Below, one piece after another: positions 1 to 7,685 of a stretch of 64,000 nucleotides of DNA. The position numbers and the translations under genes were made by a program. This stretch comes from VAZQ01 sp963841705 (GTDB lineage: Bacteria; Pseudomonadota; Alphaproteobacteria; Rhizobiales; Xanthobacteraceae): positions 1 through 64,000 of the forward strand of contig CAWJDY010000045.1 in NCBI GenBank assembly GCA_963841705.1, in the 5' to 3' direction. Below the pieces are notes generated by a model. That model had not been told where the DNA came from and ran no database searches. It saw only the letters and a list, made by a program, of their open reading frames with translations. Position 1 is the stretch's first letter. The number at the start of each line of letters is the position of its first letter.

Positions 1-65
1 TCATTCCGGGGCCGCGAGCGCTCGGATCGGCGCTTCGCGCCGTCCGAGTGCGAGCGGAGCGCCGG
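1..65. repeat. REP-type palindromic repeat, 3' exon of the intron
   Basis: GC-rich palindromic sequence that opens with tcattccggggccgcgagcg and contains the inverted pair CTCGGATCGGCGC / GCGCCGTCCGAG. A related copy in the opposite orientation lies at about 37550-37625, and the opening motif recurs at 53063. It flanks the group II intron on its 3' side, so the intron appears to have inserted into or beside a repeat. Confidence 0.6.
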
Positions 66-66
66 G

Positions 67-132
67 TAGGTGAGGATGTTACCACCCTCACCCCCCACGG
101 ACCCGGACGTGCAGGATTACCGCTTCCGGTTC
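67..132 (-). ncRNA. Group II intron domains V and VI
   Basis: On the minus strand, 132-100 folds as a domain V hairpin (GAACCGG pairing with the CCGGGTC side, with an AGCGGTAATCCTGC middle). It is followed by a domain VI stem TGAGG/CCTCA at 90-71, whose 3' side is preceded by unpaired adenines that could supply the branch point. The domain starts two bases after the reverse transcriptase stop codon. Assignment is by position and shape, not by a covariance model. Confidence 0.7.
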
Positions 133-133
133 T

Positions 134-957
134 TCATGAGAGAGCCTGGCTAGCGGTGGCGTACTGATGGACGATGCGAGGTCGCGGGAGGGGATGGCGG
201 GCGAGGAAGGCAGAGAACCGCTCCCATGAGAGAGGCTCCGAGCGCGTCCGCCGTTCCAGCCACTTCCTCCACGTCCTTGTGATCTGATGAGCGTAGGTGG
301 CGAGTTGCCGGCTGTTCCCCGTGATACCGTAGTAGGCATAGTGACCTACCAGCTTCTCAGACAGCCGCTTGCGCTGATCGAGGATCGGCAGGTGGCGGTT
401 GAACCGACACCACTCCTTCGCCGCGAGCAGCGCGCGAGCGAGCCGGCTCTTGGCCGTCCGTTGCCGTACCACGTTCTGCCCCTTGAGTGACTTCGCCCAG
501 GTGTGGGTGAAGCCCAGAAAGTCGAACGGCGGTTCGGCGCAGTCCGGATGCGTGCCACCTTTGCGCTCGGGGCGGAAGTCGACGAACCGGGTCTTGTCGG
601 GATGCAGCGTGAGCCCATACCGTGCAAGCCGTTTCCCCAGCACTTCCAGAACCCGTTTGGCGTCGCGGTGGTTCTTGAACGTCATCACGAAGTCATCGGC
701 AAAGCGCACCAACGTACACTCTCCCAGCATGCGGGGTCGCACCTCTGCCTCGAACCATTCGTCCAGCACGTGGTGCAGGAAGATGTTCGAGAGCATCGGT
801 GAGATGACGCCGCCTTGCGGGGTACCTTCAGTCGCAAGGCGCAGGGTTCCATCTTCCAGGACCCCTGCTTTCAGCCACTTGTCGATCATCCGTCGGATCA
901 CGCCATCCGTTACTCGCTGGTCGAGGAACGCCCGAAGTTGCGCGTGCGGAATTGAGT
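134..957 (-). pseudogene. ltrA: Group II intron reverse transcriptase, C-terminal half
   Basis: C-terminal part of the intron-encoded reverse transcriptase/maturase. The open frame can be read from the junction at 957 (SIPHAQLRAFLDQRV) through TPQGGVISPMLSNIFLH (RT motif), FADDFVMTF (the catalytic YADD-type box), then the thumb/maturase region ending near HQYATASQALS. There is no endonuclease domain. A GTG at 901-899 allows a 255-residue open frame, but this is very likely only a severed half: the part with the first catalytic aspartate lies 2.75 kb away at 3707-4208. Removing 958-3706 rejoins both halves in frame as ...RKYFD-SIPHAQL..., giving a protein of about 440 residues. Confidence 0.85.
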
Positions 958-1048
958 TCGAAGGAAGCCGTCACACACTACCCACCTCCGAGACATATCG
1001 AGTTTTGTAACGATCCTGCGTGAGCGGCACCCGTTTGAGGGCCGCTCA

Positions 1049-1471
1049 TTGCAGGTGATGGGTACCATAAAACGACGCGGCGTTCTGCTGTTACTCGTGG
1101 TGCTGCCGGACGGCAGCCGCTCGCTCATTCCGGCGAGTTGGACCAATTGGGAAGCAGCCGGTGTTGCTCATGAGCTGTCTGCGTCGCGTTGCGAACAGCG
1201 TGACCCCTGTCTCGCCTCACTAGCCGATTTGCTCCACGCAAGGGTGATCGTCGACGCTCTCCTGAGCCGCTGCTTGATTCCGCACCGAGAGCCAGCGGCC
1301 AATGAGGAGAGTTGCGATGCAACTGACCCTGGCCCTTCTCGAACCGTCCCCGCCGGCGCGACAATCGCCGCGCCAAGAGCTCGACGCCAAAAATCGCGCC
1401 GAGGCTCTCAACATTCTGGCACGCATCATCGCGCAAACCTGCGAGACAACCCAAAACACGGAGGCGACTGA
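1049..1471 (+). CDS. DUF5372-like small protein of the recombinase element
   Basis: About 140 residues from the TTG at 1049. The frame stays open upstream and reads VTILRERHPFEGRSLQV, which resembles the usual family N-terminus, so translation may start earlier (near 1010), although no ATG or GTG is visible there. The body GTIKRRGVLLLLVVLPDGS and LIPASWTNWE is the recognisable part. Proteins like this are known from recall as companions of recombinase genes in rhizobial elements; their function is unknown to me. The last 155 bases overlap the next ORF in another frame, and the stop overlaps the recombinase ATG at 1471. This implies translational coupling. Confidence 0.55.
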   Translation: MQVMGTIKRRGVLLLLVVLPDGSRSLIPASWTNWEAAGVAHELSASRCEQRDPCLASLADLLHARVIVDALLSRCLIPHREPAANEESCDATDPGPSRTVPAGATIAAPRARRQKSRRGSQHSGTHHRANLRDNPKHGGD

Positions 1472-1478
1472 TGAATGA
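1317..1478 (+). CDS. Small conserved ORF between DUF5372-like gene and recombinase
   Basis: 53 residues, beginning MQLTLALLEPSPP and containing AEALNILARIIAQT. The AGGAGA at 1304-1309 is well placed for the ATG at 1317. It lies entirely inside the 3' part of the DUF5372-like ORF in a different frame, and its stop (TGA at 1476-1478) overlaps the recombinase start at 1471. A similar small ORF directly before this recombinase type is familiar to me from rhizobial genomes, which supports real coding, but no function is known. It has no transmembrane segment or cysteine cluster. Confidence 0.55.
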   Translation: MQLTLALLEPSPPARQSPRQELDAKNRAEALNILARIIAQTCETTQNTEATDE

Positions 1479-3693
1479 CATCACGAAGATCAGCGCTTCG
1501 CACCTGGGTCGTGCTGCCTACATTTATCTCCGACAATCCACGCCTTCGCAGGTCGAGCACAATCGAGAATTGACACAACGCCAATACGCCTTGGCCGCCA
1601 GGGCGACGACACTTGGCTGGCCGTCGCAGCAGGTCATCGTTGTCGACGAAGACCTCGGGCTTTCCGGTTCCGGCATCGTCGAGCGCAATGGCTTCGCCCG
1701 GCTCACCGCCGAAGTCGCCCTCGGCCATGTCGGGATCGTGCTCGGCCTCGAAGTCTCCCGCCTCGCCCGCAACAATGCCGATTGGTATCGCCTGCTCGAT
1801 CTCTGCGGCCTCACCGACACCCTCATCGGCGATGCCGACGGCATCTATCATCCCGCGATGTTCAACGATCGATTGCTGCTCGGTCTCAAGGGCACCATGA
1901 GCGAGGCTGAGTTGCATATCATACGAGCGCGTCTTAACGGCGGGATTTGCAACAAGGCCGCCCGCGGCGAATTGCGGCGCGGCCTGCCGGTTGGTTTCAT
2001 CTGGGGCGAGGAGGATGGCGAGGTCCGCTTCCATCCAGATGAGGCGGTCTGCTCCACCATCCGTACTGTCTTTGCTCGCTTCGCCGAACTCGGATCGGCA
2101 CGCCGCGTCTGGCTCTGGTTCCGCAGCGAGGGCCTGTCGTTTCCACTGCAGACTTGCTACGGCGGTGCCATCCGTTGGGTCGACCCGAGCTACATCGCCA
2201 TCTATCATGTGCTCTCCAATCCGGCCTATGCGGGCGCCTATGCCTATGGCAAGAGCCGCCGCGAAGTCTCCCTCGATGTCACGGGTGCGCGCAAGAAACG
2301 CGTGCGCAAGCTGCCGCGATCACAATGGTCCGTGTTCATCCCGAACCACCATGAAGGCTTCATCGACATGGCCACATACGAGGCCAATCGCACCCGGATC
2401 ACCGCTAATACGCATCCGCGCCCGCATCAGCCGAGTGGGGGCGCCGTGAGGGAAGGAAGCGCTCTGCTGCAAGGCGTCGCCGTGTGCGGACATTGCGGCC
2501 GCAAGTTGCGCACCCACTACACGGGTCGCACGGCTTCCGCCGGCTATCATTGTGCCGGCAAGACCATCACAAATGCTCGCGGTGTCTACTGCCTCAGCAT
2601 CGGCGCAGTGCAAGTCGACCAGGCCGTGGCGCAAGCTGTCCTTGCTGCGTTGGCACCACTCGGTATCGAGGCTTCGCTCGCCGCGGCCGAGCGGCTTGAA
2701 GTTGATCGCGATGGTGCGCTTGCACAATGGCGTTTGGCGGTCGAGCGGACAAGCTACGAGGCGCAACGCACCGAGCGTCGATACAGGGCCGTCGATCCTG
2801 ACAATCGGCTGGTCGCCCGCGGGCTCGAAGCGGAATGGGAAAAAGCGCTCCGTGAATTGGAAACGGCCAAAGCTGAACTCGCACGTCGTGAACAGCAGCG
2901 ACCGCGGACGCTGAGCGTCGACGAGCGCAGCCGCTTGCTCGCACTCGGCACCGATTTGTTCAAGGTCTGGCAGGCCCCGACCACCGCACCGCGCGACAAA
3001 AAAGAACTGCTGCGCACCCTGCTCGAGGAAGTCATCATCGCCCTCGACAAAGAGCAACGCCGCGTGCATCTCACCCTGCGTTGGCGTGGTGGCAGCATCA
3101 CCGAGATTGATCTCAACCTGCAACGCCGTCCCGCAGCCGTGCGCACTGATGAAGACACCGTCGCGCTGGTGCGTCGCCTCGCTATCCATTACCCCGACGC
3201 CGTGATCGCCGGCATTCTCAATCGCCAGGAGCGCAGAACCGCCTACGGTCACCGCTTCACCACTCATCTCGTTAGCAGCCTACGACGAAACTGGGACATC
3301 CCACGCTTCGAGCCACCGGCGGTTGCACCACAGGGCGAGCTGATGAACATCAAACAGATCGCGGCAGCGCTTGGTGTGGCAACTTCAACCGTTCATCGCT
3401 GGCTCAACGAGGGCATCATCGCCGGAGAACAGCTGACACCCGGGGCCCCTTGGCGTATTCGTCTCACAGACGACCTGCGCACCCGTGTCGCTGAAGAAGC
3501 ACCAGATGACTTCCTCACCATGTATCAAACCATGCGTCTGTTGGGAGTTTCTCGACAAACAGTGTGGCAACGTGTCAAGCGCGGCGAGATCAAAGCGCTT
3601 CATGTCAGACGCGGACGCAAAAAAGGCTTGCGCCTCAAGGTCATCCACTCTCAATCCGACCTCTTCGATCAAACTGCACAAGCTGGGGTGTAG
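1471..3693 (+). CDS. Large serine recombinase
   Basis: 740-residue site-specific recombinase. It has an N-terminal resolvase catalytic domain (about residues 12-160; catalytic serine in YLRQSTPSQ; EVSRLARN active-site arginines), a recombinase domain (about 170-310) and a zinc ribbon (CGHCGRKL followed by a later Cys near YHCAGK, about 340-370). A long helical region follows, then two C-terminal helix-turn-helix units: IAAALGVATSTVHRWLNEG near 625 and LLGVSRQTVWQRVKRGE near 690. Such enzymes cut and rejoin att sites with a two-base stagger and move the DNA between them. Here the only cargo is two small ORFs. The ATG overlaps the stops of both upstream ORFs. The gene is intact, so the element may still be active. 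Confidence 0.92.
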   Translation: MNDITKISASHLGRAAYIYLRQSTPSQVEHNRELTQRQYALAARATTLGWPSQQVIVVDEDLGLSGSGIVERNGFARLTAEVALGHVGIVLGLEVSRLARNNADWYRLLDLCGLTDTLIGDADGIYHPAMFNDRLLLGLKGTMSEAELHIIRARLNGGICNKAARGELRRGLPVGFIWGEEDGEVRFHPDEAVCSTIRTVFARFAELGSARRVWLWFRSEGLSFPLQTCYGGAIRWVDPSYIAIYHVLSNPAYAGAYAYGKSRREVSLDVTGARKKRVRKLPRSQWSVFIPNHHEGFIDMATYEANRTRITANTHPRPHQPSGGAVREGSALLQGVAVCGHCGRKLRTHYTGRTASAGYHCAGKTITNARGVYCLSIGAVQVDQAVAQAVLAALAPLGIEASLAAAERLEVDRDGALAQWRLAVERTSYEAQRTERRYRAVDPDNRLVARGLEAEWEKALRELETAKAELARREQQRPRTLSVDERSRLLALGTDLFKVWQAPTTAPRDKKELLRTLLEEVIIALDKEQRRVHLTLRWRGGSITEIDLNLQRRPAAVRTDEDTVALVRRLAIHYPDAVIAGILNRQERRTAYGHRFTTHLVSSLRRNWDIPRFEPPAVAPQGELMNIKQIAAALGVATSTVHRWLNEGIIAGEQLTPGAPWRIRLTDDLRTRVAEEAPDDFLTMYQTMRLLGVSRQTVWQRVKRGEIKALHVRRGRKKGLRLKVIHSQSDLFDQTAQAGV

Positions 3694-3706
3694 TATGAAG
3701 CATCAT

Positions 3707-4208
3707 CGAAGTACTTGCGTATATCGACATCCAGCACCCAGTGCTGTCCATGCCACGAGATGGCGCCATGCAGTTTGCGCAGCGCCTCATGGGCTGAGCG
3801 TCGCGGTCGGAAGCCATACGAGCAAGGCATGAAGTCCTGCTCGTAGATGGTCGCCAGAACCATGACAATCGCCCGCTGCGCCACCTTGTCTTCAAAGGTC
3901 GGAATGCCGAGCGGCCGCTTTGAGCCGTCTGCCTTCGGGATGTAGGTTCTGCGCACCGGCGGTGCTTTGTAGCTTCCGGACTTGATGCGATTGAGCAGGT
4001 CCAAGAGATTGGCCTGCAGCTTCGCTTCATATTCCTTCGCGGTAACACCGTCGATGCCAGTCGCTCCATCCTTGCGGGTCAGCCGGTAGGCTTTCAGCAT
4101 CCATTCCAGATCGATAACGTGGTGCAGCGAGAACAGCACCTTCTTCGGCTTCGCTCTCGCCAGTTCGGCTATCCATTGTCGTTTCGTGTACAGGTTCGCG
4201 AGGTTCAT
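3707..4208 (-). pseudogene. ltrA: Group II intron reverse transcriptase, N-terminal half
   Basis: N-terminal half of the split intron protein, starting at the ATG at 4208 (MNLANLYTKRQWIAELA). It contains the RT0/RT1-2 signatures KDGATGIDGVT, YIPKADGSKRPLGIPT, EDKVAQRA and YGFRPRRSAHEAL, then VLDVDIRKYFD, which carries the first catalytic aspartate. After the FD the frame runs into the recombinase element and stops within ten codons (ending at 3669). The missing YADD half is at 134-957. The insertion point is inside the conserved palm motif, so neither half could work alone. Confidence 0.85.
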
Positions 4209-4695
4209 GTCCCCTCCCGTGTTTCCCGGCAATGGTTCTCTCTCACGACGCCTCCCTTTCCTCCATCGGGTCCCAGTGAGCCCAGTTCCCCGCTCTCGTC
4301 GGTACTATGAAGGCGCTACGACTTCCCACCCGCGTATCAACGGTCACTTATTGGTTCGCTCCCGCCGCCCACGCGATCCTCCTGGTTCGTGTCCCGCCGT
4401 GGCGCTCCTGAAGGAGCGGAGGTCTCCTCCAGGCCGGGGCTTTTGTTGCCGGCTGCCCTGCTCCGGTTCTCGCACGTGGACGCGAATGGGATCTCTCAGG
4501 TCTTCAGGCGATCCATCCCGTGCCTCTGCTCCGTTCCAGGACCCCGGTCGAACCAACGTGCCCTCGCCAGTGACGGCCACGTCGATGCTGCCCCCGCATT
4601 CCGGACTACGAAGGCTTCAGCGAAAATGATTTCGGGGCTAACCCGCAGCTTCAGCACCTGCTACCGTACGCTTCACGCGTGACGTTGCCGCACAC
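4209..4695 (-). ncRNA. Group II intron 5' ribozyme region
   Basis: About 490 bases between the 5' splice boundary and the reverse transcriptase ATG. They are GC-rich and full of short inverted pairs, as expected for domains I-IV of the ribozyme. I see no credible protein gene here. The assignment depends on the position between GTGTG at 4695 and the ATG at 4208; individual domains were not folded. Confidence 0.6.
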
Positions 4696-5016
4696 GTGCA
4701 AGGCTCGCTTCCGGCTGGCGGGCTGCGCCTTTGCCGGGAGGGAGTCGAACCCTCTGGACCGCTACGAAAGGTTTCAGCTCGTTTTCACGATCGTCCTCCT
4801 CTCCTGCTCTCCTGACGCTACCGGAATCCATAACCACAGGCCGTGCAGTGATGAAAGTGGTTACGCTGCGGTGGCATACATTACTGCTTGGGGTTATGGA
4901 TTCCGGGCTCGCTGGCAAGTCGGCAGAGCCGACTTGCCAGCGCTCCGGAATGACGTCGAGGGGCAACTTATGACGCAGTACCAATAAGCGCTCCTCCGTG
5001 TGAGCGCTCCACCGCG
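4696..5016. repeat. Intergenic region with composite palindromic repeat
   Basis: No gene. From about 4812 to 4958 is a composite repeat: ccggaatccataaccacag, then ggttatggattccgggctcg, then a strong hairpin GGCAAGTCGGC/GCCGACTTGCC (4916-4940), then ccggaatgacg. The same order of blocks is found at 53063-53222. At 4738-4756 the complement of GAGGG-TTCGACT-CCCTC looks like a tRNA T arm, but no complete tRNA can be drawn around it. Confidence 0.6.
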
Positions 5017-6090
5017 ATGACATTGATCCTCTCCAACGATGACGTCGAACAGCTCCTGACGATGCGGGAGTGCATCGACGTGCTCGAGGACGTCTACGTG
5101 GAATTGCGCGAAGGCCGCGGCGTCAATCGGGTGCGTTCGGACTGCATGGTGCCCTCGGGGCAAGGCGAGGCGGTCTACAGCCTCAAGTCGATGGATGGGG
5201 TCATCCCCAAGCTGGGCATCGCAGCGGTCCGCATCGATTCGGACATCGTGACTTGGCCGCAGCAGGGCAACGCCATGCGCCGGGTCAAGGTGCCCACCGC
5301 CCCGAACGCCCGCTACGTCGGGCTGGTGCTGCTGTTCTCATCGCAGACCGGCGAGCCGCTGGCGATCCTCCCCGACGGGGTGATGCAGCGGATGCGGGTC
5401 GGCGCCACCAACGGGCTCGGGGTCAAGTATCTCGCGCGCGAGAATGCGACCTCGGTCGCGCTCCTTGGCTCCGGCTGGCAGGCGGGCGCGCAGCTCCTCG
5501 CGGTGTGCGCGGTCCGCGAGATCACCCGCATCCGCTGCTTCAGCCCCAATGACGCCCATTGCCGGGCATTCGCAGCGAGCATGAGCGCTGCTCTCGAGAT
5601 TGCGGTCGAGCCGGTGGGGCAGCCGGAAGATGCCATCGCCGGCGCCGACATCGTCATGTGCGCCACCAATTCCATCGACAACATCTTCTTTTTGCGCTGG
5701 ATCGAGCCGGGCATGCACCTGAGCTCGATCAAGCTGCCGGAGATCGAGCTCGCGGCCATCAAGCGCGCCGACCGGCTCGTCATTCACACGCGCGACGCAA
5801 ACCCGCTGCACGTGGTGAGCAAGGATCTGGCGGTGCCGGAGCGCGCCGAAAACAAGGGCTGGAAGCTGGGCGAGGCGATCGACTTCAAGCATGCGCCGAC
5901 GCTTGCCGACCTGATCACCGGCAGCGCGCAGGGACGCGGCGGCGAGCAGGAGGTCACCTGCTTCCTCAACAATCTCGGCATGGGCTATCAGTTCGCCGCC
6001 GCCGGAGCCGTTGTGTACCGCAAGGCACGGGAAAGCGGCCTGGGCCACGACCTCCCGACCGACTGGTTCACCCAGGACGTGCATCCCTAG
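5017..6090 (+). CDS. Ornithine cyclodeaminase / mu-crystallin family protein
   Basis: 357 residues covering the whole family fold: an N-terminal substrate domain (LSNDDVEQLLTMREC; the conserved K in SLKSMDG) and a Rossmann NAD(P)-binding domain (ALLGSGWQAGAQL, about residues 147-160). Family members deaminate ornithine to proline with NAD or reduce cyclic imines; some are alanine dehydrogenases or ketimine reductases. The sequence alone does not choose between these. The protein is cytoplasmic, with no signal peptide. The gene stands alone, with the intron upstream and a convergent lactonase gene downstream, so context gives no substrate. Confidence 0.88.
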   Translation: MTLILSNDDVEQLLTMRECIDVLEDVYVELREGRGVNRVRSDCMVPSGQGEAVYSLKSMDGVIPKLGIAAVRIDSDIVTWPQQGNAMRRVKVPTAPNARYVGLVLLFSSQTGEPLAILPDGVMQRMRVGATNGLGVKYLARENATSVALLGSGWQAGAQLLAVCAVREITRIRCFSPNDAHCRAFAASMSAALEIAVEPVGQPEDAIAGADIVMCATNSIDNIFFLRWIEPGMHLSSIKLPEIELAAIKRADRLVIHTRDANPLHVVSKDLAVPERAENKGWKLGEAIDFKHAPTLADLITGSAQGRGGEQEVTCFLNNLGMGYQFAAAGAVVYRKARESGLGHDLPTDWFTQDVHP

Positions 6091-6337
6091 TAGATCGATT
6101 GCATGAAACCAATCGGAAGCGAGCAGATGGAGCTTAAACCCGCAGACCTCATCCTGATTGATGCGGCGATATGATTAGAATCTCGAATACGCAGTACTAG
6201 GCGCAGGTTTGAAACCCGCCCCTACAACAACAAACTCCGCGCATGCTGAGAGAGGGCGAGGCAATGCGGGGCACTCCAAAAAACGCTTGCGTTTTTTGGG
6301 GGCCCCGACTCGCCCCTACGAAGCTCGGTACCGCGCA
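6091..6337. repeat. Intergenic cluster of three repeat types
   Basis: No gene. About 6091-6160 (agatcgattgcatgaa ... cagacctcatcctga) matches the start of the repeat at 8840-8910. 6198-6225 is a copy of the GCGGGTTTGAAACCCGC palindrome. 6253-6320 has an inverted pair around aaaaaacgcttgcgtttttt flanked by gggcgaggc-like and gactcgccccta arms, with a related copy at 60095-60170. The last could act as a bidirectional terminator between the two convergent genes. Confidence 0.6.
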
Positions 6338-7519
6338 TCATTCCTGGCCCAGGGTGAGCATGCCGCTCCAGAACTGGGTCTTGCTGCCGACGTCGACGTC
6401 GTATTTGCGGGCAAATTCAAGCTTGCCGTCGCTGCCCACGCGATAAACGGAAAGGCCGGCCGCAAGCATCGAGACGCCGCCGTTGTCGCGAACGGGGAGC
6501 GGCTGGATGCTGGCGGCAACCAGCATGCGCCCGCCGGGATCGATGGCAAAGGTGCGCAGCTGCATGCCGCGCCCGTCGATGTTCTGGATCAAGGTAGGCT
6601 CACCGGTCGCCTCGTCGATGGAGAAGGCGGCGATGCTGTTCTCGCCCCCGGCGAATACCTTCCTGCCGTTCCGCTCCACCGTCGCCGAGGCGCGGTTGGT
6701 GAGATAGACAAACCGGCCGGAGGGGTGGACATGGATCGCGCCTGCCGCCTGCCGCCGCGGTGACCGCGGATCGGAGAGCGTCTCTTTCACGCAGGCCGGC
6801 GCAGGCGCGAGCCCGCGCGCGGCATCGCGCGCATAGACGTAGAGCTTGTTCTGGCTCTCGACGGAGACATAGACCCACGGCTTGCCGGGATGGAAATCGA
6901 GATGGCGGGGACCGAACCGCATCCCGTCTCCGGGCTGGATGGCGGCCAGGTTACTGAGCACGCCCTGACTGAAACCGTAGGTCTTGATGGAGCCGGGGTT
7001 TACCGGCTGGTCATCGGCAGCATTGTTGCCGCGGGTGACCAGGATCACCTGGGCATTATCCGGCGTGGCGCGGATCTGATGCGCATACTTGCCGGTGTCG
7101 AGCGCGTCCGGCTGCCTCACCTCGTCGCCCAAGGTGCCGTCGCGCGCGATACGATGCACGGTCAGCGCGCTCGGGTCGTTATAGGCGGTGAGAAGATACT
7201 CGCCGGTCATGTCGACGCTGGCGTGGATCGGACGCGACGGCAGGCGGCGCGGCTCGCCGTGGAACGCGAGCGAACCGGAGCGCGGATCGACACGAAACGC
7301 ATGGGCAAAGTTCTTGTCGCTGGGCACGCCCGGCCCGCCGCCGCTGGAGACGACATAGAGGTAATGCCGCGACGGATGCGGCCACGCATACTGAATGTTG
7401 ATGGGGAGGCTGACCGATTCCAACCTGGTCAAGGCAGCCGCATCCACATCCATGGCGTAGCGGGTGAGCTCGCCGCCGACGCTGGCGTAGAGCACGGTTC
7501 GGCTCGTGGTATCGTCCAT
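6338..7519 (-). CDS. Lactonase family beta-propeller protein (6-phosphogluconolactonase-like)
   Basis: 393 residues, the normal length for the seven-bladed Pgl/lactonase family. Recognisable parts are YASVGGELTRYAMD at the start, WPHPSRHYLYVVSSGG, HASVDMTGEYLLTAYND, KYAHQIRATPDNAQVILVTRG, FGPRHLDFHPGKPWVYVSVE, IHVHPSGRFVYLTNR and FAIDPGGRMLVAAS, one per blade. The family hydrolyses 6-phosphogluconolactone or related sugar lactones. No signal peptide is seen, so it should be cytoplasmic. It is convergent with the cyclodeaminase-like gene and divergent from the HlyD-like gene at 7686. The substrate is not resolved by sequence. Confidence 0.88.
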   Translation of the reverse strand: MDDTTSRTVLYASVGGELTRYAMDVDAAALTRLESVSLPINIQYAWPHPSRHYLYVVSSGGGPGVPSDKNFAHAFRVDPRSGSLAFHGEPRRLPSRPIHASVDMTGEYLLTAYNDPSALTVHRIARDGTLGDEVRQPDALDTGKYAHQIRATPDNAQVILVTRGNNAADDQPVNPGSIKTYGFSQGVLSNLAAIQPGDGMRFGPRHLDFHPGKPWVYVSVESQNKLYVYARDAARGLAPAPACVKETLSDPRSPRRQAAGAIHVHPSGRFVYLTNRASATVERNGRKVFAGGENSIAAFSIDEATGEPTLIQNIDGRGMQLRTFAIDPGGRMLVAASIQPLPVRDNGGVSMLAAGLSVYRVGSDGKLEFARKYDVDVGSKTQFWSGMLTLGQE

Positions 7520-7568
7520 GGAAGCGCGTTCCGGTGATAGGTGATCGGCAGTGTAGCAAACTCGCTCC

Positions 7569-7612
7569 GTTCCCTCTCCCCGTTCTTACGGGGAGAGGGT
7601 TAGGGTGAGGGC
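7569..7612. repeat. Palindromic repeat CCCTCTCCCCG/CGGGGAGAGGG
   Basis: A perfect hairpin (ccctctccccg ttctta cggggagaggg) followed by ttagggtgagggc. This is a familiar dispersed repeat in rhizobial genomes. It lies in the divergent promoter region between the lactonase and exporter genes, so it is unlikely to be a simple terminator. Confidence 0.7.
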
Positions 7613-7685
7613 CGCAGACGCCTGTTCAGTGCGCGGGCGCATTGATACAATCCCTTTGGGCTGGTGGCGAACGAAACATTGAGCG

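Larger units (their letters stand above)
958..3706 (+). mobile_element. Large serine recombinase element (three ORFs) inserted in intron RT
   Basis: About 2.75-kb insert between the two halves of the reverse transcriptase. It holds a DUF5372-like ORF, a 53-residue ORF and a 740-residue serine recombinase, all on the plus strand, with the recombinase stop only 13 bases from the right end. A six-base direct repeat, tcgaag, is at 958-963 and 3706-3711. The two ends show only weak inverted similarity (CACACTACCC on the left; TACTACACCCC on the complement of the right). In-frame restoration of the host gene needs removal of 2749 bases, whereas the six-base repeat predicts 2748, so the exact crossover is unresolved. 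Confidence 0.75.
66..4695 (-). mobile_element. Group II intron, interrupted by a serine recombinase element
   Basis: Minus-strand group II intron. The 5' end fits the GUGYG consensus (GTGTG reading down from 4695, or GTGCG from 4693). The 3' end fits the AY rule (AC at 67-66). Domain V and VI hairpins lie just before the 3' end. The intron-encoded reverse transcriptase is split into a 5' half (4208-3707) and a 3' half (957-134) by a plus-strand recombinase element at 958-3706. Without that insert the intron would be about 1.9 kb, a normal size. The encoded protein ends soon after the maturase (X) region, with no visible HNH endonuclease domain. With the reverse transcriptase broken, the intron cannot move on its own. 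Exact ends are inferred from consensus only. Confidence 0.8.

Noticed and set aside
134..901. Intact short reverse transcriptase
   Set aside because: The open frame lacks the first catalytic aspartate region, which is found at 3707-4208 beyond the insertion.
4735..4760. tRNA-like T arm (GAGGG-TTCGACT-CCCTC on the minus strand)
   Set aside because: No matching acceptor, D arm or anticodon arm can be drawn in the 80 bases around it.
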